23,266 nt of DNA. Source: CAYFTL01 sp964346145 (lineage in GTDB: Bacteria; Bacillota; Clostridia; Christensenellales; Aristaeellaceae). The stretch is from the NCBI GenBank assembly GCA_964346145.1, contig CAYFTL010000034.1, forward strand, positions 1 through 23,266, given 5' to 3'. The notes under the pieces were generated by a model. It was not told the origin of the DNA, ran no database searches, and worked only from the letters and a program-made list of their open reading frames with translations. This document shows, piece by piece, positions 1-8,343 of the stretch (the stretch's first letter is position 1; each line of letters starts with the position of its first letter). The translations under genes and the position numbers were made by a program.

Positions 1-16
1 TTGGCCGCGTTTTTTT
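1..16 (+). terminator. possible 3' half of a plus-strand terminator cut by the window edge
   Basis: The window opens with a GC-rich run (GGCCGCG) directly followed by seven T. This looks like the right arm and U-tract of an intrinsic terminator for a plus-strand gene lying left of the window. The left arm is not visible, so this is a guess. From 17 to 113 I see no gene; the only structure is a small inverted repeat, AGATTC-TCG-GAATCT, at 67-81. Confidence 0.22.
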
Positions 17-113
17 GTTATCTATCTTTTTGCTTAAAGAACCGATTCCCTGCGCTGTCACGCTATAGATTCTCGGAATCTTTTAGCTACCAGCCTTCAT
101 TAAAGACCTTTGC

Positions 114-158
114 AAAAAGCAAAAAGCCCACAAGGCAACGCTTTTTACCTTATGGGCT
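114..158 (-). terminator. intrinsic terminator of the rpe-distal end of the operon
   Basis: Read on the minus strand, the arms AGCCCATAAGG and CCTTGTGGGCT form an 11-bp stem (one T-G wobble) around a 12-nt loop, followed by TTTTTGCTTTTT. It starts 25 bases after the rpe stop codon, so it is the expected Rho-independent end of the long minus-strand transcript. No thiN gene lies between rpe and this terminator, unlike in B. subtilis. Confidence 0.9.
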
Positions 159-183
159 CTGTAAGGTGCAATCTACAACAACA

Positions 184-834
184 TTATTTATCGCTCTTAA
201 ACGCTCGGATCACAGCCGCCGGGTCCGTGGCCCCGAACACTGCCGATCCAGCTACCAGCACTTGGGCGCCGTTTCGGATCAATTCGGGAGCAGTTTCAAC
301 GTTCACGCCGCCGTCCACCTCAATTTCAACGGTGCTGCCCGCTTCGGCCAATATCTGTTTTACCGCCGCAATTTTGTCAACCGTCGCTGGGATTAAAGCT
401 TGGCCGCCAAAGCCGGGATTCACCGTCATAATCAGCACCATATCCACCACGTCCAACACATAGCGCACATGGTCTACACTAGTGGCCGGATTGAGCACTA
501 TGCCCGCTTTGGCTCCGCATTCGCGGATCAGTCCCAGCGTTCTGTGCAGGTGTTTGGTGGCCTCAGGGTGCACCGTAACGATATCGGCTCCCGCCTCTAC
601 AAACCGCTGCACATAGCGCTCGGGCTGCTCTATCATCAAATGAACATCCAGCGGCTTATCGGTCACCTTGCGGATTTGAGCTAATATGTCCATGCCAAAG
701 CTGATGTTGGGCACAAACATACCGTCCATCACATCGTAATGCAAATAATCTACACCGGCCTGCAATACCCGGTTTATTTCCTTTTCCAAGCATAGAAAGT
801 TGGCCGCCAACAAAGAAGCAGAAACTTTAACCAT
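184..834 (-). CDS. rpe: ribulose-phosphate 3-epimerase
   Basis: This cytosolic TIM-barrel enzyme interconverts D-ribulose 5-phosphate and D-xylulose 5-phosphate in the pentose phosphate pathway. The 216-residue product has the normal family length. Visible signatures are the metal/catalytic segment HYDVMDG (Asp34 as catalytic acid/base), DVHLM with metal-ligand His65, the flexible loop MTVNPGFGGQ, EVDGGV with the second catalytic Asp174, and the phosphate-binding LVAGSAVF near the C-terminus. The ATG start overlaps the end of rsgA by 8 bp, so translation is probably coupled. It is the last gene of the operon, ending just before a strong terminator. An rpe gene next to rsgA and prkC is the usual arrangement in Bacillota. 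Identity is secure; nothing is unusual in the protein. Confidence 0.97.
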   Translation of the reverse strand: MVKVSASLLAANFLCLEKEINRVLQAGVDYLHYDVMDGMFVPNISFGMDILAQIRKVTDKPLDVHLMIEQPERYVQRFVEAGADIVTVHPEATKHLHRTLGLIRECGAKAGIVLNPATSVDHVRYVLDVVDMVLIMTVNPGFGGQALIPATVDKIAAVKQILAEAGSTVEIEVDGGVNVETAPELIRNGAQVLVAGSAVFGATDPAAVIRAFKSDK

Positions 835-1711
835 AGCGTTTTTCCCACCTTACCTTCATTTCTTCAAACAAGTTTTTGTAACGTTTCCACCGCTCGCGAT
901 TGATTTCCCCTGCATCCAAAGCTTCCAACACCCGGCAATCGGGCTCGCTCAGGTGGCTGCAGGGCGAAAACTTGCATTGACCCTCGTAGCGCACAAACTC
1001 CGGGTAGTACTGGGTCAAATCCATCGGATCCATTAACACATTTTCCAGCAAGTTAAATCCTGGCGTGTCCAGCACCCGCGTATTCTCTTCTAACCAAAAC
1101 ATTTCGATGTGGCGCGTAACATGCCTTCCCCGCTCGGTCTTGCGCGATATGGAACCCGTCTCCGCTTTCAAGTGGTACAATGCATTGATTAAAGAAGATT
1201 TGCCCACGCCCGACTGACCGCCAAACAAATGGACCGTCCCCTTCAACGCCTCTTTGAGTGCTGCAATACCCCGGCCCGTTTTGGCACTCACGCAATAACA
1301 TTCCACGCCTGCGCCGGCATATTGGGCACATATCCCCTGCACCTCAGCCCAAGATGCTTCATCGTCGCATTTGTTAACGGCAATGATCACCCGTATATCG
1401 GTCTGCGCCGCCCAAACCAGCATGGTGTCCGCCAAATACAAATCAGGCAGTGGGGTGGTGGCCGCCATCACCCAGACTAGAATTTGTACGTTGGCCACCG
1501 GCGGTCTGAGCAAACTGTTTTGGCGCGGAAGAATTTTTTCCAACCAACCCTCTGTCTCCTCCTGCCCCGGAGCAAATTTCACTCGATCGCCCACCATAGG
1601 TTTAAGCTTCTGGTAACGCAATTTGCTTTGGGCGCGAAGCATGTATTCATCGCCCTTTTCGTCGCGCACAGTGTATAGGCCACCTACTCCTTTGACTATG
1701 GTTCCTGTCAA
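827..1711 (-). CDS. rsgA: small ribosomal subunit biogenesis GTPase RsgA
   Basis: RsgA is a circularly permuted GTPase that binds the 30S subunit late in assembly and releases maturation factors. The order of motifs shows the permutation: an N-terminal OB fold (residues 1-65), then NKCD (113-116, G4) and SAKTG (G5), followed by the P-loop GQSGVGKSS (from 165, G1) and DTPGF (215-219, G3). The C-terminal zinc site is Cys246, Cys251, His253 and Cys259. I choose a TTG start at 1711, giving 294 residues beginning TGTIVKG after the initiator. AGGAGG lies six bases upstream, and this start falls two bases past the prkC stop codon. An ATG at 1738 would add nine residues and overlap prkC, but lacks as good a ribosome binding site. 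In B. subtilis the homologue (CpgA) is a reported PrkC/PrpC substrate, which fits the neighbourhood. Confidence 0.95.
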   Translation of the reverse strand: MTGTIVKGVGGLYTVRDEKGDEYMLRAQSKLRYQKLKPMVGDRVKFAPGQEETEGWLEKILPRQNSLLRPPVANVQILVWVMAATTPLPDLYLADTMLVWAAQTDIRVIIAVNKCDDEASWAEVQGICAQYAGAGVECYCVSAKTGRGIAALKEALKGTVHLFGGQSGVGKSSLINALYHLKAETGSISRKTERGRHVTRHIEMFWLEENTRVLDTPGFNLLENVLMDPMDLTQYYPEFVRYEGQCKFSPCSHLSEPDCRVLEALDAGEINRERWKRYKNLFEEMKVRWEKRYG

Positions 1712-1712
1712 A

Positions 1713-3563
1713 CTACTCCTCCTCTGCCCCAAACTCAACCTGTTTCTGCTCTACCAACTCTTCATTTACGTACAACAACAAATCGCAAGTGCCCGCTTCC
1801 AGGTGATTGAGATCCAAGTTGATCGTGCGCTTGCCGGCGTTTATCCTTTCAGAATAAACCTGCTGCTCGTCGCCCTGCTCCGATCGCATAATCACCTGCA
1901 CCAGGCTATCGTCTTCGGCAATTGTAACTTTAAACTTCGCTTGCTGCCTATAATCTTCTGGCACGGCCTGAGCCACCGTCAGCGCAACCGGCGTTCCCGA
2001 CAGCACAACCGAATCGGCCTCCAGGCTCTGTTCCAACACCGCGCCGGACTCGGCGTCCGGCTCATAGCGCTCGGTCACCGTTCCTTGGGCCAGGCCCAGG
2101 TTTCTTAGCCGTTGGCCCGCGTCCTGCAGCTGCATCCCGATCAGGTCAGGCACAGGCACGCTGGTGGCGCTTATAAATAGCTTCACTTCGGATTCAGCCG
2201 CCACCCATTCGTTGGGCTTGGGCTCCTGGTCTATAACCGTGCCTGCAGCCACATCCGAAGAGGCCACAAACACCACTACCCCGGGCTGAAGTTCGCTCTT
2301 TTCAAGCTCGACGATCGCTTCCCCCCGGGTCAGCTCCAAGAGCCTAGGCACCATAACCTGCCCTTTTCCCTCGCTAACGACGATATGTACGCCAGATCCG
2401 GGCCAGGTAAGGCTGCCCGCCTCGGGCTGCTGCTCGGCAATTAACCCCTTGGGCACCGTTTCATCGTGCCTGCTGTCTACGCTATAAGAAAGCCCGTACT
2501 CCTCCAGCTTAGTTTTTGCATCGGCCTCGCTCATCATCACAAAGTTGGGCACAGAAAACTGTTCAATCAAGCCCTGAACAAAACCTTTGCCCACCGTCAT
2601 CGCCAGAAGCGCAACCGCCAACAGCATAACCAATAAAATACCCAGCACAGCGCCCAGCTTCTTTTTACGTTCTTCCGTTCTTCCTTCCGGAAAACGCATC
2701 GCAGGTATTCTGCCCTCCGGATACTTTACAAATCCCCCGCCCGGCATGCGAATTGCTTTTTTAAGATCCTGAGCCATCTCCGCAGCCGTTTGATAGCGGC
2801 GTCCCGAATCCTTTTCCAAGGATTTCATGATCACTTCGTCCAAGCCGCGGCTAATGCTCAGGTCGATTTGGCGAGTGCTTTTCGGGGTTTCCCGCACATG
2901 TTTTAGTGCCACAATCACCGGCGATTCGGCGTCAAAAGGCACCCTGCCGGTGAGCATTTCGTACAATACTACGCCTACCGAATACAGGTCGCTCTTTTCA
3001 TCCGCAGTTTTTCCATTGGCTTGTTCGGGCGAAAAATAGTGTACCGAACCGAGCACATTACCGTCGTTGATCGTCAGCGTGCTGGATGTGGTCAGCCGCG
3101 CAATGCCAAAATCGGCGACCTTGATTACGCCATCTTCATCCACCAAAATATTTTGCGGCTTAATGTCCCTGTGTACGATATGGTTTTTGTGGGCGTGGTC
3201 CACCGCCGCCAAAATGCGCAGCGCAATCTGTACCGCCTTCTGGGGAGGCAATTTCCCCTCTGCCCGTATAATTTCTTTTAAGGTTTTTCCCTTAATGTAT
3301 TCCATAACGATGTAGCGCACATCCCCGTCGCGCCCTACATCGTACATATTTACAATATTCGGATGGGACATCTGAGATGCCGCCTGGGCCTCGTGGTTGA
3401 ATCGGCGGATAAACTCCTCATCTTCGATATACTCACGCCGAAGCACCTTGATCGCCACTTCGCAGTCGTATTTGGTATCCCATGCGCGGTACACCACCGA
3501 CATACCACCCGTACCCACCACTTCAATCAGCTTGTAGCGGCCCGAGATGAAACTGCTGCTCAT
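1713..3563 (-). CDS. prkC: membrane-bound Ser/Thr protein kinase with PASTA domains
   Basis: This is a Hanks-type kinase that senses peptidoglycan fragments and phosphorylates cell wall, translation and metabolic proteins. The 616-residue product has a cytosolic kinase domain (about 8-270) with glycine loop GTGGMSVVYRA, Lys39, HRDIKPQN (Asp133) and DFG (Asp151). A basic juxtamembrane stretch follows, then one membrane helix (about 304-324). Three extracellular PASTA repeats lie at about 336-398, 402-466 and 469-532. After them comes an 80-residue region (about 537-612) with beta-strand-like alternation, perhaps an Ig-like cap. The ATG overlaps the prpC stop as ATGA, with GGAGG seven bases upstream. 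Pairing with the PP2C gene is the classical kinase/phosphatase couple. Symbol prkC follows B. subtilis; stkP, pknB or stk are equivalents. Confidence 0.96.
   Translation of the reverse strand: MSSSFISGRYKLIEVVGTGGMSVVYRAWDTKYDCEVAIKVLRREYIEDEEFIRRFNHEAQAASQMSHPNIVNMYDVGRDGDVRYIVMEYIKGKTLKEIIRAEGKLPPQKAVQIALRILAAVDHAHKNHIVHRDIKPQNILVDEDGVIKVADFGIARLTTSSTLTINDGNVLGSVHYFSPEQANGKTADEKSDLYSVGVVLYEMLTGRVPFDAESPVIVALKHVRETPKSTRQIDLSISRGLDEVIMKSLEKDSGRRYQTAAEMAQDLKKAIRMPGGGFVKYPEGRIPAMRFPEGRTEERKKKLGAVLGILLVMLLAVALLAMTVGKGFVQGLIEQFSVPNFVMMSEADAKTKLEEYGLSYSVDSRHDETVPKGLIAEQQPEAGSLTWPGSGVHIVVSEGKGQVMVPRLLELTRGEAIVELEKSELQPGVVVFVASSDVAAGTVIDQEPKPNEWVAAESEVKLFISATSVPVPDLIGMQLQDAGQRLRNLGLAQGTVTERYEPDAESGAVLEQSLEADSVVLSGTPVALTVAQAVPEDYRQQAKFKVTIAEDDSLVQVIMRSEQGDEQQVYSERINAGKRTINLDLNHLEAGTCDLLLYVNEELVEQKQVEFGAEEE
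1716..1723 (-). promoter_or_regulatory. ribosome binding site deciding the TTG start of rsgA
   Basis: The minus strand reads AGGAGGAG just before the prkC stop codon TAG, with six bases between AGGAGG and the TTG at 1711. The same bases encode the last glutamates of PrkC (…EEE), so the acidic C-terminus of the kinase doubles as the Shine-Dalgarno sequence of the next gene. Confidence 0.8.
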
Positions 3564-4279
3564 GTCTCATCCTCCCCTGCTACTACCACCGCGGTGATGT
3601 TGTCTTTTCCTCCCCGTTCCAGAGCAAGCTCTATCAGTCGGTCCATTTTCAAAGGCCAGGGCTCCTGCCCCATCAAAATCTCGGCCATCTCGTGATTGCG
3701 CACCGCATTGCTCAGCCCATCCGAGCACAAAAGCCACACATCCTCCGGTTGATAATCGAGCCGAATAATATCGGCCTCCACCTTCTTACCAATGCCCAGC
3801 GCCCGGGTAATCAGATGGCGGTGAGGGTGAACCCGGGCTTCATCCGGGGTCAACTCTCCCTTTTCCATCATTTCTTCTACCAGCGAATGGTCGCGGGACA
3901 GCTGCATCAACGCCTGATTACGCAGCAAATAAGCGCGGCTGTCTCCTACGTGGATTAAATGCACAGCCTGGTTGTCAAACCAAAGTGCGGTAAGGGTAGT
4001 GCCCATGCCCGATTGACTGACATTGTCGGTCGCCGCTTTGTAAATCAGGCTGTTGGCATCCCGCACCGCCCTCTGAATGACTTCCTCATCGGGCTGGGAC
4101 GCCTCCCGCATATGGCGCGCCACCTCGCTGACGGCCATCCGACTGGCCACTTCTCCCGCCAAGTGCCCGCCCAATCCATCGGCCACTATAGCAAACCGCT
4201 CTCCCATTTTAGGCAAGTAGTACGCATCTTCATTGCTCTTTCTAACCAGCCCAGTGTGAGTCGCAGCGTAAGCCTTCAT
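3560..4279 (-). CDS. prpC: PP2C-type Ser/Thr protein phosphatase (Stp1/PrpC)
   Basis: This cytosolic metal-dependent phosphatase removes phosphates placed by the adjacent PASTA kinase. The 239-residue length is typical of bacterial PP2Cs. Visible motifs in order are THTGLVRKSNEDAYY with metal-ligand Asp18, VADGLGGHLAGE (Asp34, Gly35), GMGTTLTAL (from 91), HVGDSRAYL (about 110-118), RDHSLVEEM, LLCSDGLSNAV (Asp187) and GGKDNITAVV (Asp226). All core metal ligands seem present. Both ends are ATGA overlaps: the start with the rlmN stop and the stop with the prkC start. This suggests that kinase and phosphatase are made from one message at linked levels. Confidence 0.96.
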   Translation of the reverse strand: MKAYAATHTGLVRKSNEDAYYLPKMGERFAIVADGLGGHLAGEVASRMAVSEVARHMREASQPDEEVIQRAVRDANSLIYKAATDNVSQSGMGTTLTALWFDNQAVHLIHVGDSRAYLLRNQALMQLSRDHSLVEEMMEKGELTPDEARVHPHRHLITRALGIGKKVEADIIRLDYQPEDVWLLCSDGLSNAVRNHEMAEILMGQEPWPLKMDRLIELALERGGKDNITAVVVAGEDET

Positions 4280-5349
4280 TTGTCATTTTCCTCCAAGTTG
4301 TCCTTTTGTATCGCATAGCGCCGCAGCTGCCCACACGCTCCTTGAATATCGTTCCCCATCTCTCGGCGCTTGGTTGCCGAAATGTGGCGCAGCGTCAACC
4401 GATCTAAAAACGCCTGTGCCTCCTGAGCGGTCGGTCCGTGCAAGTCCCGCTCCGGCACGCTGTTTAAAGGAATCAAATTCACATGGCACTGCAAGCCACG
4501 CAATTTACCGGCAAGTTCGTCGGCAAACGTCAAGTCGGTGTTCACATTCTTGATCAGCGCATATTCAAAAATCACCCGCCTGCCGGTCTTTTCCACATAG
4601 TTCCGGCATGCGTCCAAAGTCTCCTCCAGGGAATACCTGTGAGCGATGGGCATAATGCGTTTTCTTACTTCATCGTTGGATGCGTGCAGCGAAAGGGACA
4701 GCGTAATTGGAAGGGTTTCTTCGGCCAACCGGTACATTTCAGGCACAAGCCCGCAAGTACTTAGCGAAATGCCGCGCATCGATTGGTTGAGCCCGCGCTC
4801 ATCCACGCCGATCCGTACAAATTTCAGCACATTTTCGTAATTGTCCAGCGGCTCACCGCTGCCCATCAATACCAAATTGCCCACCCGCTTTTGCATATCA
4901 CAGGACTGCAAATAGCGGTTGGCGCACAAAATTTGCCCAATCATCTCCCCGGCTGTTAAATTGCGCACACATCCTTCCAGCGTGCTGGCACAAAAGGCGC
5001 AGCCCATTTTGCATCCGACCTGGGTGGATAGGCACAGCGTGTTGCCATAACTGTAGCGCATCAGCACGCCTTCCACCATATTGCCATCCAGCATTTTAAA
5101 CAAAAATTTGGTGGTGCCGTCGCTCTGTGAAACCAAAGCGCGCTCTATGGTCACCGGATTTGCCACAGCGTTCTGGCTGAGCTGCGTTCGCAAATCGGCG
5201 GGCAAATTGCCCATTTGCTCAAATTCAACGCCCTTGTGTACCCAAGAATACAACTGTTTAACCCGGAATTTGGGTTGACCCAAATTCTGCAAAAATATCT
5301 GCATCTCTTCAAAATCCATAGATGCCAAATCTACCATCTGTTTGATCAT
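4276..5349 (-). CDS. rlmN: dual-specificity 23S rRNA/tRNA adenosine C2-methyltransferase RlmN
   Basis: This radical SAM enzyme methylates C2 of A2503 in 23S rRNA and of A37 in some tRNAs. The 357-residue product has normal length. The cluster motif CKMGCAFC supplies Cys113, Cys117 and Cys120 for the 4Fe-4S cluster. Cys106 (in NTLCLSTQ) and Cys339 (in DIQGACGQL) match the two catalytic cysteines of the E. coli enzyme, and MGSGEPLDNYENV is the SAM-binding GxGEP segment. The presence of the second catalytic cysteine within RlmN-type surroundings argues for RlmN, not for the resistance methyltransferase Cfr. Its ATG overlaps the rsmB stop as ATGA, and its own stop overlaps the prpC start the same way. 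The tandem rsmB-rlmN order is standard in Bacillota. Confidence 0.96.
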   Translation of the reverse strand: MIKQMVDLASMDFEEMQIFLQNLGQPKFRVKQLYSWVHKGVEFEQMGNLPADLRTQLSQNAVANPVTIERALVSQSDGTTKFLFKMLDGNMVEGVLMRYSYGNTLCLSTQVGCKMGCAFCASTLEGCVRNLTAGEMIGQILCANRYLQSCDMQKRVGNLVLMGSGEPLDNYENVLKFVRIGVDERGLNQSMRGISLSTCGLVPEMYRLAEETLPITLSLSLHASNDEVRKRIMPIAHRYSLEETLDACRNYVEKTGRRVIFEYALIKNVNTDLTFADELAGKLRGLQCHVNLIPLNSVPERDLHGPTAQEAQAFLDRLTLRHISATKRREMGNDIQGACGQLRRYAIQKDNLEENDK

Positions 5350-6890
5350 TTGTTCTCCTTCGAACGAACCATGCGGGCAATGAAAAATCCTTCCATCTGA
5401 TCGACATGAGCCTGCAGCTGAACCATACCGTCTTCTCCACGCTGCCTAAGGGCTTCGGACAACCAATCTGTAGATGTATCCAGCGAAAACTCGGGATGCT
5501 TTTCCAAAAACTTTTGCACTTGCAACTGGTTTTCCTCGGGCAATATGGTGCAGGTAGAATACACCAGCTGGCCACCCGGGCGCACGTAGGCACAACAGGC
5601 TTCCAATATTTCTGCTTGTAGCGCTATCAGCTGGTGAATGTCCTCGTCCTTTATGTTATATTTGATGTCGGGCTTGTTGACCATGACCCCCAGCCCCGAG
5701 CAGGGCGCATCGATCAGCACCGCGTCCATTGTGGAATTCATATCACTGTCTCCAACCGAAGCATCCCGCTTAAGCGGGCGCAGGTTGTCCAGCCCTAAGC
5801 GCGTTTTTGCCGCTCGAATCAGTTCTACCCTGTGCTCATGCACATCCCAAGCGAACACCCGTCCGGTTCCGTTCATCCGCTCTGCAATATAACAGGCTTT
5901 GCCCCCCGGCGCAGCGCACGCATCCAGCACATATCCACCCGGTTTCGCCGAAACGCTGCTGGCCGCCAAGGCCGAAGCCTCCCCCTGAATGCTAAAGAGG
6001 CCCGCTCGAAAATCGGGATCGCCGGGCAGGTCGCCCGCCGCCTTTACCCGGTAACAACCGGGCACAACCGACGGCTCCCATTGCCAGCCCCGCTTATCCA
6101 AATAACTTTCAAACTCTGTGTTCTCCATCCGCATAAAGTTGGGGCGGATGACTTCGGTTCGTTCGTCCGGCTTATAAGCCATCATGCTCTGCGCCACTTC
6201 AACGCCGTACACATCCACCAAACGCTTGACCAGCGGCTCGGGTACCGAGTGCATTATAGACAACCAGCGAATCGGATGGAGCGCGCGATCGGGCATTTGA
6301 ATAGACTGTCCATCCCTAGCCCGAATCAAACTGCGCAGCGTGCCGTTGGCAAATCCGGTTAATCCAGGACCGCTGAGCAGCTTGACCTGTTTCACCGCCT
6401 GGTCCACCACCGCATGATCGGGCAGCTTGTCCATAAACAAAAGCTGGGCCGCCCCAATCCGCAGAATATCCTCAACCACCGGCTCGGGTGGACTCTTTAC
6501 AAACTGCCCAAGCACATAATCGATGCGCAACAAATTTTCCAGAGTCGTATAAAATATGTTGGTAACCAGCCGTTTGTCCTCCGGGGACAAATTGCTGGCG
6601 CGCAACTGCTTGCTGAGGGCCAAGCCTGAATACGCCTGGTTTCGAACCACGTCGCTGAGCGCATTGAACGCCAGCCTTCGCGCATCCTCTACTGTGGGCT
6701 TGTCCATCGGCTTTTTCTTCCAACCGCTCTGCCTGTTCGGACTGCCGTATCCCGATTTATCCTTATTCCACGGCTTGTTGCCTGCAAAGTCCTTGCCTTT
6801 TTGTGCAAATTTTGGCGATTTTTGTGCAGGATCCTTACCTGAATTTGCAGTCCTGCGCCCCTTTGTATTGGGTTTTTGGGTATCACTCAT
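5346..6890 (-). CDS. rsmB: 16S rRNA cytosine(967)-C5-methyltransferase RsmB
   Basis: RsmB (Sun/Fmu) methylates C967 of 16S rRNA. The product has an N-terminal NusB-like RNA-binding domain (about 65-195), a linker, and a SAM methyltransferase domain with DACAAPGGK (323-331), DAPCSGLG (Cys397) and YSTCT (Cys447, the nucleophile in this family). I take the ATG at 6890, which overlaps the fmt stop as ATGA; this gives 514 residues, longer than the usual 430-450. The extra length is a 62-residue N-terminal tail rich in Lys, Gly, Asn, Gln and Ser and nearly without hydrophobic residues. An upstream in-frame extension to 7004 would run through fmt coding sequence and is not supported. The enzyme identity is clear; the tail could be skipped if a later start were used, but no better ribosome binding site was seen. 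Confidence 0.94.
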   Translation of the reverse strand: MSDTQKPNTKGRRTANSGKDPAQKSPKFAQKGKDFAGNKPWNKDKSGYGSPNRQSGWKKKPMDKPTVEDARRLAFNALSDVVRNQAYSGLALSKQLRASNLSPEDKRLVTNIFYTTLENLLRIDYVLGQFVKSPPEPVVEDILRIGAAQLLFMDKLPDHAVVDQAVKQVKLLSGPGLTGFANGTLRSLIRARDGQSIQMPDRALHPIRWLSIMHSVPEPLVKRLVDVYGVEVAQSMMAYKPDERTEVIRPNFMRMENTEFESYLDKRGWQWEPSVVPGCYRVKAAGDLPGDPDFRAGLFSIQGEASALAASSVSAKPGGYVLDACAAPGGKACYIAERMNGTGRVFAWDVHEHRVELIRAAKTRLGLDNLRPLKRDASVGDSDMNSTMDAVLIDAPCSGLGVMVNKPDIKYNIKDEDIHQLIALQAEILEACCAYVRPGGQLVYSTCTILPEENQLQVQKFLEKHPEFSLDTSTDWLSEALRQRGEDGMVQLQAHVDQMEGFFIARMVRSKENK

Positions 6891-7840
6891 TCGCCTATGC
6901 CGCCCCCTAATATTGTTCCGCGTTCGATGGGCTTGCCCGCCACATACGAGCGCGCTTGCATGCGCTTGGAGTTGGGCGCCTGAATCTCGATAAGTTCCAA
7001 GCACCCCTGTCCGCAGGCCACAACGACCCCCGACTTTGCCCCCGAAATCAGCACCTCTCCCGGCTTCCCTGCTGGCAAATCGCCCTGCTCAACCGCCTTG
7101 GCTTGCCAAACTTTCAGAACATGCCCACCCATTTGGGTGTACGCTCCCGGCCACGGGTTTACTCCGCGCACCAAGTTTGCAATCTGCTTGGCCGATTGGT
7201 GCCAATCAATCTGTCCGTGCTGCTTTTTAAGCATCGGATAATAGCTTGCCGCGCCGGCATCTTGGCTGGTGCGCGGACAATCGCCTGTGTCCAGTGCCTT
7301 GAGGGTGTCGATCAGCACCCTGGCGCCAAGCTCTGCCAAACGCTCGGTCAACTGCCCCGCCGTTTCGTCTTCCTGTATCGGAATCGATTCGGCCAGCAGC
7401 ATATCCCCGGTATCGATACCCTCGTCGGTAAGCATGGTGGTCACGCCGGTATAACTCTCTCCGTTAATGATGCACCAGTTAATCGGCGCGGATCCCCGAT
7501 ATTTAGGCAGTAGCGATGCGTGTACATTGACCGTGCCCATCGCCGGTATATCCAACACTTCCCGAGATAAAATCTGGCCGAAAGCAGCGGTCACCACCAA
7601 ATCTGGTTTGAGCGAGCGCAACATTTCCACGCCTTCGGCGCTTTTGATGCGCTGAGGCTGAAACACCGGAATATCGTGCTCAAGGGCCAAATGCTTTACC
7701 GGGCCTACGGCAACCTTCTTCCCGCGCCCCACCGGGCGATCGGGCTGGCAAAAAACGCCGACCACCTCATAACCGTGATGAATCAGGGCCGCCAAAGAGG
7801 GCACGGCAAAATCGGGCGTACCCATAAACGCAATGCGCAT
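6887..7840 (-). CDS. fmt: methionyl-tRNA formyltransferase
   Basis: Fmt transfers a formyl group from 10-formyltetrahydrofolate to initiator Met-tRNA. The product is 317 residues, as usual. It begins MRIAFMGTPDFAVPSL, the conserved start of the family. The catalytic triad is visible as Asn105, His107 (both in VNVHASLLPKYRG) and Asp143 (in DEGIDTGDML), matching Asn106, His108 and Asp144 of E. coli. The C-terminal tRNA-binding OB domain starts near residue 205. The chosen ATG lies two bases after the def stop codon; an upstream in-frame start at 7882 would run into def and add residues not seen in the family. GGAGG lies 12 bases upstream, a slightly long spacing. The partner def is immediately upstream, the usual pairing. 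Confidence 0.96.
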   Translation of the reverse strand: MRIAFMGTPDFAVPSLAALIHHGYEVVGVFCQPDRPVGRGKKVAVGPVKHLALEHDIPVFQPQRIKSAEGVEMLRSLKPDLVVTAAFGQILSREVLDIPAMGTVNVHASLLPKYRGSAPINWCIINGESYTGVTTMLTDEGIDTGDMLLAESIPIQEDETAGQLTERLAELGARVLIDTLKALDTGDCPRTSQDAGAASYYPMLKKQHGQIDWHQSAKQIANLVRGVNPWPGAYTQMGGHVLKVWQAKAVEQGDLPAGKPGEVLISGAKSGVVVACGQGCLELIEIQAPNSKRMQARSYVAGKPIERGTILGGGIGE

Positions 7841-7841
7841 G

Positions 7842-8315
7842 CTATTCTTGATCCTCCGTATAGTCGGCGGTAACGTCCTCAATCATTTTGTCCACATACA
7901 AAACGCCGTCCAAGTGATCCAATTCGTGGCAAAAGGCGTTGGCCAGCATGCCGGTCCCTTCCATTTCAAAGGTTTTACCATGGCGGTCGAGCGCCCTTAC
8001 CTTTACCTTGGCCGGCCGCTTCACCGTACCCCGCCTGCCGGGCACCGACAAGCACCCTTCAACACACACCATTTCCCCGTCTGTCTCTATGATTTCCGGA
8101 TTGATCAACTCAATCAAGCCTTCCCCCACATCAATAACGACCACACGGCGAAGCACGCCCACCTGAGGCGCAGCCAGCCCGGCACCATCGGCCAGATACA
8201 TAGTTTCGGCCATATCATCCAGCAAGGTGTGTATCCTCTTGTCTATATCGGTCACAGGGCGCGCCACTTTGCGCAAAGTTTCATCCCCGATTTCTAATAT
8301 CTTTCTGGTTGCCAT
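7842..8315 (-). CDS. def: peptide deformylase
   Basis: Def removes the formyl group from the N-terminal methionine of new proteins, undoing the Fmt step once the chain emerges from the ribosome. The 157-residue product carries the three family motifs: GAGLAAPQVG (44-53), EGCLSVPG with metal-ligand Cys88, and HELDH (His130, catalytic Glu131, His134). The short length and the EGCLSVPG/HELDH forms resemble type 1 deformylases, not the longer type 2 of many Bacillota. The ATG is preceded by AGGAG at eight bases. It sits 28 bp after priA and one base before fmt. Identity is certain. Confidence 0.97.
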   Translation of the reverse strand: MATRKILEIGDETLRKVARPVTDIDKRIHTLLDDMAETMYLADGAGLAAPQVGVLRRVVVIDVGEGLIELINPEIIETDGEMVCVEGCLSVPGRRGTVKRPAKVKVRALDRHGKTFEMEGTGMLANAFCHELDHLDGVLYVDKMIEDVTADYTEDQE

Positions 8316-8343
8316 TGTATTCTCTCCTTCCCTAGTTTGGGGG

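Noticed and set aside
67..81. Small inverted repeat AGATTC-TCG-GAATCT followed by TTT
   Set aside because: The 6-bp stem is AT-rich with a short T run; too weak to call a terminator or operator.
1..463. Plus-strand reading frames (131 and 117 residues) at the left end
   Set aside because: They run antisense through the rpe terminator and the 3' part of rpe, have no ribosome binding site and show no recognisable family pattern.
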